Origin: Pseudomonadota bacterium
Lineage (GTDB): Bacteria; Pseudomonadota; Gammaproteobacteria; Burkholderiales; Casimicrobiaceae
NCBI GenBank assembly: GCA_018241765.1
Contig: JAFEDD010000002.1
Coordinates: forward strand, 159,778-223,777
Length of the DNA stretch: 64,000 nucleotides
Direction of reading: 5' to 3'
Made by a program: the position numbers and the translations under genes. This document shows, piece by piece, positions 8,644 to 19,455 of this stretch (position 1 is the stretch's first letter; every line of letters starts with the position of its first letter). The notes under the pieces were generated by a model. The model ran no database searches. It saw nothing but the letters and a program-made list of their open reading frames with translations, and had not been told where the DNA came from.

Positions 8644-10341
8644 GTGGATAGACCCTGGCTGAACAATTACCCGGCCGGCGTGCCCGCCACCATCAAGTAC
8701 GACCAGTACAGCTCGATCGTGCAATTGCTGGAGGAAAGCTTCCAGAAGTATGCCCATCGCGCGGCGTTCAACAGCATGGGCAAAAACGTCACCTACGGCG
8801 AGGTGGACGAGATCTCGCGCGCGCTCGGCGCCTATCTGCAAAGCCTCGGCCTGCAGGCGGGAGACCGCGTGGCCTGCATGATGCCCAACGTGCTGCAATA
8901 CCCGATCGCCGTCGCCGCGATTTTGCGCGCGGGCTTCGTGCTGGTGAACGTGAATCCGCTCTACACGGCGCGCGAGCTCGAGCACCAGCTGAAAGACTCT
9001 GGCGCCAAGGCCATCGTGATCCTCGAGAATTTCGCCACCACGCTGCAGCAGGTGCTCGACAAGACGCCGGTGAAGCACGTGATCCTCGCCACGATGGGCG
9101 ACCTGCTCGGTTTCGTCAAGGGCGCGCTGGTCAACTACGTCGTGCGCAAGAAGAAAAAGCTCGTCCCCGCTTATTCGCTGCCCACCGCCGTCAGGTTCAA
9201 CGATGCCGTGGCTCGTGGCAAGCCGCTGGCGCTGTCGCCCTCCAAGGCGCGGTTCGAGGATCCGGCCGTGCTGCAATACACCGGCGGCACCACCGGCGTG
9301 TCGAAGGGCGCCACGCTGCTCCATCGCAACATCGTCGCCAACGTGCTGCAATCCGAGGCGTGGATGCAGCCCGCATTGCACAACCCGAAGAAGCCCAAAC
9401 CGCCCGAGCAACTCACCACCGTCTGCGCGCTGCCGCTCTATCACATCTTCGCTTTCACGGTGTGCTTCCTGCTTGCGGTGCGCACCGGTGGTCTGGTGCT
9501 CTTGGTGGTCAACCCGCGCGACATTCCCGGCACCATCAAGGGCCTCAAAGGGTTCAAGATCCACATGTTCCCGGCCGTCAACACTCTCTACAACGCGCTC
9601 CTGAACGACCCCTCGTTCAAGGACCTCGACGTGAGCGACATGCGCGTGGCCAACGGCGGCGGCATGGCCGTGCAAAAGGCGGTGGCCGACAAATGGCTTG
9701 CCGCCACCGGCTGCCCGATCGTCGAGGGCTACGGCCTCTCCGAGACTTCGCCTTCCGCCACCTGCAATCCGACCGACACCGACGCCTACTCCGGCACCAT
9801 CGGCCTGCCACTGCCCTCCACCGACATCGCCATCCGCGACGACGATGACCACGACGTCAGACAAGGCGAACCCGGCGAGATCTGCATCCGCGGGCCGCAG
9901 GTCATGGCCGGCTACTGGCAGCGCCCCGACGAGACGGCCAAGGTGTTCACGGCGGACGGCTTTTTCAAGAGCGGCGACATCGGCGTGATGGACGAGCGCG
10001 GTTACGTGAAGATCGTCGACCGCAAGAAGGACATGGTGCTCGTCTCCGGCTTCAACGTCTACCCGAACGAGGTGGAGGACGTCGTGGCCAGTTGCCCCGG
10101 CGTGCTCGAGTGTGCCGTCATCGGCGTGCCCGACGAGAAATCGGGCGAAGCGGTCAAGGTCTTCATCGTCAAGAAAGACCCGAACCTCACCGAGCAGCAG
10201 GTGCGCGATTACTGCGAAGCGAACCTTGCCGGCTACAAAAAACCGAAGTACGTCGCTTTCCGCAACGATCTGCCGAAGACACCCGTCGGCAAGATTCTTC
10301 GCCGCGAACTGCGCGATCTCGATCGCAAGGCAGCGGCCTGA
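8644..10341 (+). CDS. fadD: Long-chain-fatty-acid--CoA ligase
   Basis: 565 residues. It activates fatty acids with ATP and CoA through an acyl-adenylate. The start is GTG at 8644 because a strong AAGGAGG lies six bases upstream and the protein then begins VDRPWLNNYPAGVPATIKYD, as FadD proteins do. Adenylate-forming motifs are YTGGTTGVSKGATLLHRN near residue 212, GYGLSETSP near residue 362, the hinge GDIGVMDERGYVKIVDRKKD near residue 445 and the catalytic Lys region KTPVGKILRRELR at the C-terminus. It stands alone on its strand and is convergent with the Lrp-type regulator. Substrate chain length cannot be read from sequence. Confidence 0.95.
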   Translation: MDRPWLNNYPAGVPATIKYDQYSSIVQLLEESFQKYAHRAAFNSMGKNVTYGEVDEISRALGAYLQSLGLQAGDRVACMMPNVLQYPIAVAAILRAGFVLVNVNPLYTARELEHQLKDSGAKAIVILENFATTLQQVLDKTPVKHVILATMGDLLGFVKGALVNYVVRKKKKLVPAYSLPTAVRFNDAVARGKPLALSPSKARFEDPAVLQYTGGTTGVSKGATLLHRNIVANVLQSEAWMQPALHNPKKPKPPEQLTTVCALPLYHIFAFTVCFLLAVRTGGLVLLVVNPRDIPGTIKGLKGFKIHMFPAVNTLYNALLNDPSFKDLDVSDMRVANGGGMAVQKAVADKWLAATGCPIVEGYGLSETSPSATCNPTDTDAYSGTIGLPLPSTDIAIRDDDDHDVRQGEPGEICIRGPQVMAGYWQRPDETAKVFTADGFFKSGDIGVMDERGYVKIVDRKKDMVLVSGFNVYPNEVEDVVASCPGVLECAVIGVPDEKSGEAVKVFIVKKDPNLTEQQVRDYCEANLAGYKKPKYVAFRNDLPKTPVGKILRRELRDLDRKAAA

Positions 10342-10365
10342 TCGCCACGCCGCCGTGGCGTGCCG

Positions 10366-10839
10366 TCAGAGCGGCAGCGCCACGGTGCGCTTGACTTCCT
10401 TCAGCGAAAAGCTGGTCGAGATTTCGCGCACGCCAGGCAGGCTGCGAATGCTCGTGCGCACGAATTCGGCGAATGACTCGAGATCGGGAGCGAGCACCTC
10501 GAGCTGATAGTCGTAGCGCCCCGAAAGGTTGTGGCACGAGAGCACCTGCGGCAACGCCACGACCTCGCGCTCGAACGCCGTGGTGACGGCTGCCGTGTGG
10601 TTGTGCATGCTCAGCTGCACGAAGCCCAATACGCCCAGGCCGACACGGCGGCGGTCGAGGTGTGCGTGATAGCCGCTGATGACGCCCTGCTCCTCGAGCT
10701 GCCGCACGCGACGCCAGCACGGTGAGGGCGACAGCGACACGCGCTCGGCCAACTCACCCACGGTCGCACGGCCATCCTGCTGCAACGCGGTCAGCAGCGC
10801 GCGGTCGACGTGATCGAGTGGCGCAGCGCCAGTAGACAT
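10366..10839 (-). CDS. mdeR: Lrp/AsnC-family regulator, probable MdeR
   Basis: 157 residues from the ATG at 10839 (MSTGAAPLDHVDRALL). The frame extends to 10881, but that start would cover part of the inverted repeat. An N-terminal winged HTH (LLTALQQDGRATVGELAERV then LSPSPCWRRVRQLEEQGVI) is followed by the RAM effector domain (SCHNLSGRYDYQLEVLAPDL, SLPGVREISTSFSLKEVK). It diverges from methionine gamma-lyase with 134 bases between, the same layout as mdeR in Pseudomonas putida, where an Lrp-type protein activates mdeAB. The function as methionine-responsive activator is inferred from that synteny. Confidence 0.9.
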   Translation of the reverse strand: MSTGAAPLDHVDRALLTALQQDGRATVGELAERVSLSPSPCWRRVRQLEEQGVISGYHAHLDRRRVGLGVLGFVQLSMHNHTAAVTTAFEREVVALPQVLSCHNLSGRYDYQLEVLAPDLESFAEFVRTSIRSLPGVREISTSFSLKEVKRTVALPL

Positions 10840-10865
10840 GATTTTTCTCGAAGCTGGGATAGCGC

Positions 10866-10918
10866 GGAAATTATTGCCCAATTCGATGGGATTTGTTGCG
10901 TAAATGGCGAAATTTTCC
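10866..10918. promoter_or_regulatory. Candidate Lrp-type operator between mdeR and mdeA
   Basis: Two 13-base arms, GGAAATTATTGCC (10866-10878) and GGCGAAATTTTCC (10906-10918), are inverted repeats matching at 10 of 13 positions, in an AT-rich patch within GC-rich surroundings. Spacing between arm centres is about 40 bases, roughly four helical turns, which suits a multimeric Lrp-family protein. The site lies 56 bases upstream of the mdeA start and 27 bases upstream of the regulator start. Function is inferred. Confidence 0.5.
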
Positions 10919-10973
10919 CCGTACTGTCGGCAAACAATATCCGCTCGGAAGCATCACCCAGGAGGAACGGAAC

Positions 10974-12197
10974 ATGGACCACGCCAACAAGCACGGTGGC
11001 GGCTTCGCCACGCGCGCCATTCATTTCGGTTACGACCCTGCCGCCAATCAGGGCGCGTTGGTCCCGCCGATCTACACCTCGGCGACCTACGCCTTTCCGG
11101 ATACCGGCTACGGCGGGCGTTGCTTCACGGGCGACGAGCAGGGCTACATCTACACGCGACTCAGCAACCCGACGCTTAGCCTGCTCGAAGGCCGCCTCGC
11201 GAGCCTCGAACAGGGCGCGGCGGCCATCGTGTTTGGCTCAGGCATGGGCGCCATCACGGCAACGCTGTGGTCGATGCTGGCCCCCGGTGACGAAGTGCTC
11301 GCCGATCTCACGCTCTACGGCTGCACCTTCTCGTTCATGCATCACGGCCTGGCGCAGTTCGGCGTCGTGATTCGCCATGTCGACATGTCGAAACCGGAGA
11401 ACGTCGCCGCCGCGATCAGCGCCAAGACGCGCGTCGTCTATCTGGAGACGCCGGCCAATCCGAACATGCGGCTCTCCGACATTGCCGCCATCGCGACCAT
11501 TGCGCACCAGCACGGCGCCCGTGTCGTCGTCGACAACACCTATTGCTCGCCCTACCTGCAGCAGCCGCTGACGCTTGGTGCCGACGTCAGTGTGCACTCG
11601 ATGACCAAATACCTGAGCGGACACGGCGACGTGATGGCGGGTTCGGCCATCTTCGCCGACCCCGAACTCGCGCAGCGGGTGCGCGTGTATGGCCTGAAAG
11701 ACATGACCGGTGCCGTGATGTCGCCGCAGGACGCGTTCCTCGTGCTGCGCGGTCTGAAAACGCTGGCGCTGCGCATGGATCGCCACTGCCAGAACGCACA
11801 GCAGGTCGCCGAGCGCATTGCCGCGCACCCGGCCACGGCCGTCGTCCACTATCCGGGGCTCGCGAGTTTTCCGCAGCGCGAACTGGCGCGTCGGCAGATG
11901 CGGCAGATGGGCGGCATGATCGCGCTCGAACTGCGCGGCGGGCTCGAAGCCGGCATTCGCTTCATGGATGCACTGAAACTCGTCACCCGTGCCGTGAGTC
12001 TCGGCGACGCGGAAACGCTCGCGCAGCATCCGGCCAGCATGACCCACTCCACCTACACACCCGAAGAGCGTGCCGCGCACGGCATCTCCGAAGGGCTCGT
12101 GCGCATCTCGGTCGGCCTCGAAGACATCGACGATCTGCTCGCCGACATCGGTCAGGCGCTGGATTGCGCGCTCGACGCCACGCGTCGTGCGGCCTGA
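10974..12197 (+). CDS. mdeA: Methionine gamma-lyase
   Basis: 407 residues. It is a PLP enzyme that cleaves L-methionine to methanethiol, ammonia and 2-oxobutyrate. The ATG at 10974 has AGGAGG nine bases upstream. Cys/Met-metabolism family marks are YIYTRLSNPTLSLLEGRLA near residue 58, LETPANPNM near residue 155 and the PLP lysine in SVHSMTKYLSGHGD near residue 208. The loop LYGCTFSFMHHGLAQFGV carries the cysteine typical of true gamma-lyases (Cys116 in P. putida), which separates it from cystathionine gamma-synthase or beta-lyase. The C-terminus SLGDAETLAQHPASMTHSTY is also family-typical. It is followed by a dedicated 2-oxoacid dehydrogenase gene that can use the 2-oxobutyrate. Confidence 0.93.
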   Translation: MDHANKHGGGFATRAIHFGYDPAANQGALVPPIYTSATYAFPDTGYGGRCFTGDEQGYIYTRLSNPTLSLLEGRLASLEQGAAAIVFGSGMGAITATLWSMLAPGDEVLADLTLYGCTFSFMHHGLAQFGVVIRHVDMSKPENVAAAISAKTRVVYLETPANPNMRLSDIAAIATIAHQHGARVVVDNTYCSPYLQQPLTLGADVSVHSMTKYLSGHGDVMAGSAIFADPELAQRVRVYGLKDMTGAVMSPQDAFLVLRGLKTLALRMDRHCQNAQQVAERIAAHPATAVVHYPGLASFPQRELARRQMRQMGGMIALELRGGLEAGIRFMDALKLVTRAVSLGDAETLAQHPASMTHSTYTPEERAAHGISEGLVRISVGLEDIDDLLADIGQALDCALDATRRAA

Positions 12198-12215
12198 CTC
12201 ACGTCGTGACGAACG

Positions 12216-12249
12216 GGCGTGCGCGGCGCCGTAACGAAGCTCGCACGCC
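12216..12249 (+). other. Stem-loop between mdeA and mdeB
   Basis: A perfect 8-bp stem (GGCGTGCG / CGCACGCC) encloses an 18-base loop, 19 bases past the mdeA stop. There is only TTTT some bases later, so it is not a convincing terminator. It could stabilise the mdeA message or partly attenuate mdeB. Confidence 0.35.
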
Positions 12250-12324
12250 GTGGCCTTTTCGATGGTCGGACGCGGGGCTGACCGTGATCGGTGCCGTAGT
12301 GCCATGCTGTAGCGGAGAGGGAAC

Positions 12325-14949
<2,625 letters not shown>

Positions 14950-14952
14950 CGC

Positions 14953-15336
14953 TCAGAACACGAGCGTCGTCCACTGCGCGTCGAGCGCGCGCGCCATGAA
15001 CTGCACGGCGCCGCCAAAGCGTGAACATTCGGGGATCAGCGGCGAGTCCGCCATGCCTTGAGCGACCAGCGCATCGCGACAGGCAAAAAACACGGCACCA
15101 TGTCCGATCGCCTCGCGCATCGAATCCAGAATCGTCTTCGGGTGCGTCGACGCACGCAACGAATCGGCCACGCCCGGTTTCAGCAACTGCACGCTGGCTG
15201 CGGTGAAGTAGATTTCGACGGGCGCCTCCATGGCCGCCGCCGCAGCGGCACAGAAGAATGGCGTTGCCAGTCGATGCGGCGCGCTGGGGTCGGCGCTCCA
15301 GAGCAGGATGGCGATACCGCGTGACGGCATGTTCAT
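14953..15336 (-). CDS. DsrE/TusD-family small protein
   Basis: 127 residues. The fold signature is DsrE-like: a Rossmann-type N-terminus (GIAILLWSADPSAPHRLATP), a central APVEIYFTAASVQLLKPG strand-helix and VFFACRDALVAQGM with Cys86. Further cysteines are Cys29 and Cys104. DsrE-family proteins carry persulfide sulfur (TusD, DsrE), and a DsrE-like domain also occurs in the selenium-associated YedF. It follows the lipoyl-carrier gene by six bases and ends three bases from the convergent mdeB stop. It is the last gene of the selenocysteine operon, so sulfur or selenium delivery is a reasonable guess but not shown. Confidence 0.7.
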   Translation of the reverse strand: MNMPSRGIAILLWSADPSAPHRLATPFFCAAAAAAMEAPVEIYFTAASVQLLKPGVADSLRASTHPKTILDSMREAIGHGAVFFACRDALVAQGMADSPLIPECSRFGGAVQFMARALDAQWTTLVF

Positions 15337-15342
15337 GGCGAC

Positions 15343-15783
15343 TCAGCGGATCGGCCGTTCTGCGGTTGCGGCATAGGCGGCGATCGCGTCGTGTGCAGCG
15401 GATGCGGCGACGAGTTGCGTCATGTCCTGCGCTCGCTCGGACGCGCGCCATCGCACGCGGGCGAGCCAGCCGCGTCCGTAGGGGTCCTCGGTGATCAGAT
15501 CGGGCCGCTGCTGTACCTCTTCGTTGCACTCGAGGAGTTCGCCGCTGACGGCCGACTTGATGGACACGATGGCCTTTGCGACCTCCACGACCCCGATGCC
15601 GCGCCCTTGGGCGAGGGTGGCTCCGGCCGGCTTCAGGCGGCACATGTAGAGCTCCCCCGCGAGATGCAGGCCGAGGGCCGTGATCCCCACCACGGCCTCG
15701 TCGGGCGCGACGGGCCGCGCCCACACCTGATGTTCGATCAACAGCAGCAGATCGTCGGGGAAGTCGAAACCGTTGGCAATCAT
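15343..15783 (-). CDS. GcvH-like lipoyl carrier protein
   Basis: 146 residues from the ATG at 15783. It aligns with glycine-cleavage H protein: GLHLAGELYMCRLKPAGATL, then the lipoylation site VEVAKAIVSIKSAVSGE, where Lys70 falls at the position of the lipoyl-lysine (11 residues before the conserved Gly of SGE), then EDPYGRGWLARVR. The start lies only eight bases from the 3' end of tRNA-Sec and has no clear Shine-Dalgarno. No gcvT or gcvP is near. Free-standing GcvH-like proteins next to DsrE proteins occur in lipoate-dependent sulfur oxidation systems (LbpA), but the hdr-like genes of that pathway are absent here. Substrate unknown. Confidence 0.75.
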   Translation of the reverse strand: MIANGFDFPDDLLLLIEHQVWARPVAPDEAVVGITALGLHLAGELYMCRLKPAGATLAQGRGIGVVEVAKAIVSIKSAVSGELLECNEEVQQRPDLITEDPYGRGWLARVRWRASERAQDMTQLVAASAAHDAIAAYAATAERPIR

Positions 15784-15791
15784 CGGGTGCG

Positions 15792-15887
15792 TGGCGGAAG
15801 GGAATGGGAGTCGAACCCACCCGGCAGCGCATGGCGCCGCCCACCGGGTTTGAAGCCCGGCCGATCCACCAGGATCGTTTCCCTTCC
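15792..15887 (-). tRNA. selC: tRNA-Sec (anticodon TCA)
   Basis: The minus strand gives a 96-base tRNA with encoded CCA. It has the 8-bp acceptor stem GGAAGGGA / TCCCTTCC, an anticodon loop CTTCAAA (anticodon TCA, reading UGA) on GCCGGG / CCCGGT, a long variable arm (GGCGGCGCCATGCGCTGCC) and the T-loop GGTTCGACTCC. These are hallmarks of bacterial selenocysteine tRNA. It stands directly downstream of selB and serves the UGA codon in the formate dehydrogenase gene. Confidence 0.96.
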
Positions 15888-16028
15888 AGTTCGGATGTTG
15901 GCGAAATGCTGAACAAAACCTGCGTGAACGGCGTATCGACGGCGTCCGGTGGGTCGCCTTTCGTCGAAAAGCCTGCCAACCCATCGGGCGCCATGGCGCG
16001 ACGTCACGAGACTTGTCCAGCGCCTCTG

Positions 16029-17963
16029 CTACGGTGACAAGAATAGCGAACATTCGGCGCGCACGCGATGGCTATCGCCGACGCGCCGACAAAGTCCAAC
16101 GCGATCGAGGTATTCGAGGATCTGAATGGCGCGTTTGCGGCCCAGGTGCGTTGCGTCGCGTAGCTGCGCGGCGGTGATGTTGCCGTCGCGCCGAGCCGCC
16201 TCTTCGCGAACGATGGCGGCCAGTCGATGCATCGTGGCGACAGGATAGACCAGGTCGCGCACGACCTGATGAACATCACCGCTTTGCGACAGCCGCGCCA
16301 CACTCGCGCGCAGAAGGGATTCATTGATCGCGCAATCGGTCGCGAGGTCGCGAATCCAGCTACCCTGGAAGCCCGCTTCCAGAAGCGGCACGGCGAGTTG
16401 CTGCGCGATGCGCGTGTCGGCTTCTGACAGGTGCACGGCGTGCGCTGGCGAGTGTACGAACGGCCCGCGCTGCGCGAGCGATCCGGCAGTGATGGCGCGT
16501 CCGATCATGGCCTCGAACAGGGGCAGCGGCAGCCGCGGCGCCGCCATGCGCCGCAAACGCCCACGATCAACGCCGATTTCATCCGGGTGCGTTTCATGGT
16601 AGCGCGCCACCGCGCCGAGAATCGCGTCGTCGATGACGGTGGCGGCTTCGGCTCCGAGTGCATGGCCACCGTCGCCTTCGGCGACAATCAACGCAGCGCG
16701 ATCCAGATGCGGTTGCCAATGGCGATGACGTGCTTCAGCCCGGCGGAAGCCCGACATCGCCACGCCGTTCGGGCTGACGGCCAGCAGCGCTCGAAAGCGC
16801 GCATCGATATCGGCGGCCTGCAGCGCCTTCAACTCGGCGAGGCGCTGAGCTGTCTTTCGATACCGGGTGGGTGCGGTGGGGTCGATGACGATGCCTCCCG
16901 CCACCGTTCGACTCGCGGCGGCGTCCCGCAGTACGACGCGATCGCCGCGCCACAATGCCAAAGGCTGTCGCAGCAGAATCTGAACGAGCCCCGCACCGCC
17001 GGGGGTGATGCGGTCGGCGCTGGGGCTGTCGAGCACCGCGATGCTTCCGGTCGTCGCGGCCGTCCCGGCGTGCACATGCACCATCGCACCGGAGCGTAGC
17101 GCCGAAGGTTCTTCGGGCCACACCGTGATCGCCGCGTCGACTCGTTGCGTCTGCCACACACCGTCGTCAGCAAGCAGCCACATGCCTCGCTCGAACTTGC
17201 CGCGATCGGCGCCGGCCAGAGCGATGGCGCACCGCTGCCCGGCATGGGCTTGCGTCACGGCGCGGTTCTGGGCGTGCAGACTGCGCACGCGGTACGCCCC
17301 GCCGGCGCTGCCGCCGGTGACGGTCAACGTGTCGCCGATGCGTACCGTGCCGCTGTGAGCGAGGCCGGTGACGACCGTTCCCACACCATCGAGCGTGAAC
17401 GCACGGTCGATCGCCAAGCGAAAGACGCGATCATCGGCCACAGCGGTCGGCAACGAGCGAGCCTGGTCGAAGAGCCAATCGCGCAGCGCACCGATACCGC
17501 GGCCGTCCGTGGCCGACGTGACCCAAACCGTCGCGCCGGCGAGGGCGGTGTGGGCAACCAGCGCCCTGGCCTCAGCTTGCGCTGCGGCGAGTCGCGTCGC
17601 CTCGACGCGATCCGCCTTGGTCAGCACGATGGCACCGCGATCGAGCCCGAGTAGCGATAGCACAGCCAGATGCTCGCGTGTCTGCGGCATCGGCCCATCG
17701 TCGGCGGCGATCACGAGGAGCGCAAAGTCGATGCCACTGGCCCCTGCAACCATGGTGTGCACCAATCGCTCGTGACCCGGCACGTCGACGAAGCCGATAC
17801 GCCGCTCGCCGCCGCCAACCTCGGTGTCCAGATAGGCATAGCCAAGTTCGATGCTGATGCCGCGCGTCTTTTCTTCCGGCAGCCGGTCGGTGTCGACCCC
17901 GGTCAGCGCGCGCACCAGCGTGGTCTTGCCGTGATCGATGTGGCCTGCCGTTCCGATGATCAT
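16029..17963 (-). CDS. selB: Selenocysteine-specific translation elongation factor SelB
   Basis: 644 residues. SelB is an EF-Tu-like GTPase that brings Sec-tRNA to UGA codons marked by a SECIS hairpin. The GTPase domain has G1 GTAGHIDHGKTTLVRALTG, G3 DVPGHERLVHTMVAGASGID and G4 LTKADRVEA. Beta-barrel domains follow (FTLDGVGTVVTGLAHSG). The C-terminal winged-helix domains that bind the SECIS RNA run from about residue 400 to the end (QILEYLDRVGLCRRVGDSHR). It starts 25 bases after selA and is followed by selC. Confidence 0.96.
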   Translation of the reverse strand: MIIGTAGHIDHGKTTLVRALTGVDTDRLPEEKTRGISIELGYAYLDTEVGGGERRIGFVDVPGHERLVHTMVAGASGIDFALLVIAADDGPMPQTREHLAVLSLLGLDRGAIVLTKADRVEATRLAAAQAEARALVAHTALAGATVWVTSATDGRGIGALRDWLFDQARSLPTAVADDRVFRLAIDRAFTLDGVGTVVTGLAHSGTVRIGDTLTVTGGSAGGAYRVRSLHAQNRAVTQAHAGQRCAIALAGADRGKFERGMWLLADDGVWQTQRVDAAITVWPEEPSALRSGAMVHVHAGTAATTGSIAVLDSPSADRITPGGAGLVQILLRQPLALWRGDRVVLRDAAASRTVAGGIVIDPTAPTRYRKTAQRLAELKALQAADIDARFRALLAVSPNGVAMSGFRRAEARHRHWQPHLDRAALIVAEGDGGHALGAEAATVIDDAILGAVARYHETHPDEIGVDRGRLRRMAAPRLPLPLFEAMIGRAITAGSLAQRGPFVHSPAHAVHLSEADTRIAQQLAVPLLEAGFQGSWIRDLATDCAINESLLRASVARLSQSGDVHQVVRDLVYPVATMHRLAAIVREEAARRDGNITAAQLRDATHLGRKRAIQILEYLDRVGLCRRVGDSHRVRAECSLFLSP

Positions 17964-17988
17964 GGCGAGCGCGAACCTTCAGCGTGTG

Positions 17989-19455
17989 TCAGTTTGCCAG
18001 CGCCTGTTGCAGGAGCGGCAACTGGGCGATCATTGCCTGTTCGTCTTCCGCTTCCAGGCAGCGTAGATCAAGCCACAGCGCATCGTCGCCGATACGCCCG
18101 ATCACCGGGCGAGGAAGCGCGCGCAGAGCGGCATGCAGATGATCGAGCGCAGAGCCTACCCCCTTTCGTGAAGTCACTGTCGGCGAGATGCGCAGCGCGA
18201 ACGAGGGAAGGCGATCGACCGGCAACGAACCGGAGCCAATCTGGCTCAGTGTCGCCTCGGTGGTCACGCGAAAGCGTGGCGCGAGTGCAGCGGAAACGCG
18301 TGGCATCAGCGCTTTCGCTTGCGCTTCGATCGCGGCTGTGGGGCGCGTCAGATGACGCAGGGTGGGCAGCGCGTGGCCAAGTTGCTCCGGTTCGAGATAG
18401 AGGCGCAGCGTGGCCTCCAACGCGGCCAGTGGCAACTTGCTCACGCGCAGCGCGCGCTTCAGCGGCGTCTTCCGAATGCGCCCGATGAACTCGCGGCGTC
18501 CGACGATCAGACCCGCCTGGGGGCCGCCCAGCAATTTGTCGCCAGAAAAGCTCACCACGTCGCAACCTGCACGCAGCATTTCCTGCGGCATCGGTTCGTG
18601 CGGCAGGCCGTAGGCGGCGAGATCGACCAATGCGCCGCTGCCCAAGTCGCTGGCAAGAGGCAGACCGTGCCGGTGTGCGAGCGCGGCGAGCGTGGCTTCG
18701 TCGACCGTCGCCGTGAAACCCTGCACGCTGTAGTTGCTTGTGTGCACCTTCATCAGGAGCGCCGTCTGTGCGCCGATGGCGCGCTCATAATCGTGCGGAT
18801 GGGTGCGATTGGTGGTGCCGACTTCACGCAGTGTCGCACCGGCGCTGGCCATGACATCGGGCATGCGGAACGCGCCGCCGATCTCAACCAATTCGCCGCG
18901 CGAGACGATGACCTCGCGGTCACGGGCGAGCGCGGCGATGGTGAGCAACACGGCCGCAGCGTTGTTGTTGACCACGGTCGCTGCCTCGGCGCCGGTGAGG
19001 GTACACAGCAATTCTTCGACCAACGAGTCGCGGTCGCCGCGACCGCCATCCGCAAGATCATATTCAAGATTGTTCGGCGCCGCCATGGTCGTGAGCAAAT
19101 GACCGAGCGCCTCGCTCGCAAGTACCGAGCGGCCCAAATTGGTATGAATGACGGTGCCGGTCAGATTGATGAGTGGCTTCATCCGAGGCGCGAGGCGCTT
19201 GGCAACGCGAGCTTCGATGCACGCCCCGATCGTGGGATCAGCCAATGCCGCACGATCGAGTGAGCCGCTGCGCAACTCGCCGCGCCATTGCTCCAACTGC
19301 TCGCGCGTCTGCGTCGTGACCAAGGAGCGACCGTGGCGCTCGATCAGGGCGGCGACGGCAGGAAGACGCAGGACGCGATCGACCGATGGCAGGTGTTCGG
19401 GGCGTGCAGCGGCATCGCCCGCGGGGGTGGCGACGTCGGCTGCGTCCCGATTCAT
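17989..19455 (-). CDS. selA: L-seryl-tRNA(Sec) selenium transferase
   Basis: 488 residues. This PLP enzyme converts Ser-tRNA(Sec) to Sec-tRNA(Sec) using selenophosphate. Visible signs are the N-terminal LPSVDRVLRLPAVAALIERH, INLTGTVIHTNLGRSVLASE near residue 95, EVGTTNRTHPHDYERAIG near residue 210 and the PLP lysine in VVSFSGDKLLGGPQAGLIVG near residue 300. Its start overlaps the fdhE stop by ATGA, so translation is coupled. Selenophosphate synthase (selD) is required in the pathway but is not in this window. Confidence 0.96.
   Translation of the reverse strand: MNRDAADVATPAGDAAARPEHLPSVDRVLRLPAVAALIERHGRSLVTTQTREQLEQWRGELRSGSLDRAALADPTIGACIEARVAKRLAPRMKPLINLTGTVIHTNLGRSVLASEALGHLLTTMAAPNNLEYDLADGGRGDRDSLVEELLCTLTGAEAATVVNNNAAAVLLTIAALARDREVIVSRGELVEIGGAFRMPDVMASAGATLREVGTTNRTHPHDYERAIGAQTALLMKVHTSNYSVQGFTATVDEATLAALAHRHGLPLASDLGSGALVDLAAYGLPHEPMPQEMLRAGCDVVSFSGDKLLGGPQAGLIVGRREFIGRIRKTPLKRALRVSKLPLAALEATLRLYLEPEQLGHALPTLRHLTRPTAAIEAQAKALMPRVSAALAPRFRVTTEATLSQIGSGSLPVDRLPSFALRISPTVTSRKGVGSALDHLHAALRALPRPVIGRIGDDALWLDLRCLEAEDEQAMIAQLPLLQQALAN

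Noticed and set aside
10344-10359. Hairpin between fadD and the Lrp-type gene as a bidirectional terminator
   Set aside because: The 6-bp stem is not followed by a T run on either strand.
10974-12197. Cystathionine gamma-synthase or O-acetylhomoserine sulfhydrylase
   Set aside because: The LYGCTF cysteine loop and the mdeR/mdeB neighbours favour methionine gamma-lyase; enzymatic proof is lacking.
15343-16053. 236-residue version of the GcvH-like protein
   Set aside because: The extra N-terminus would be translated through tRNA-Sec; the family similarity starts at the ATG at 15783.
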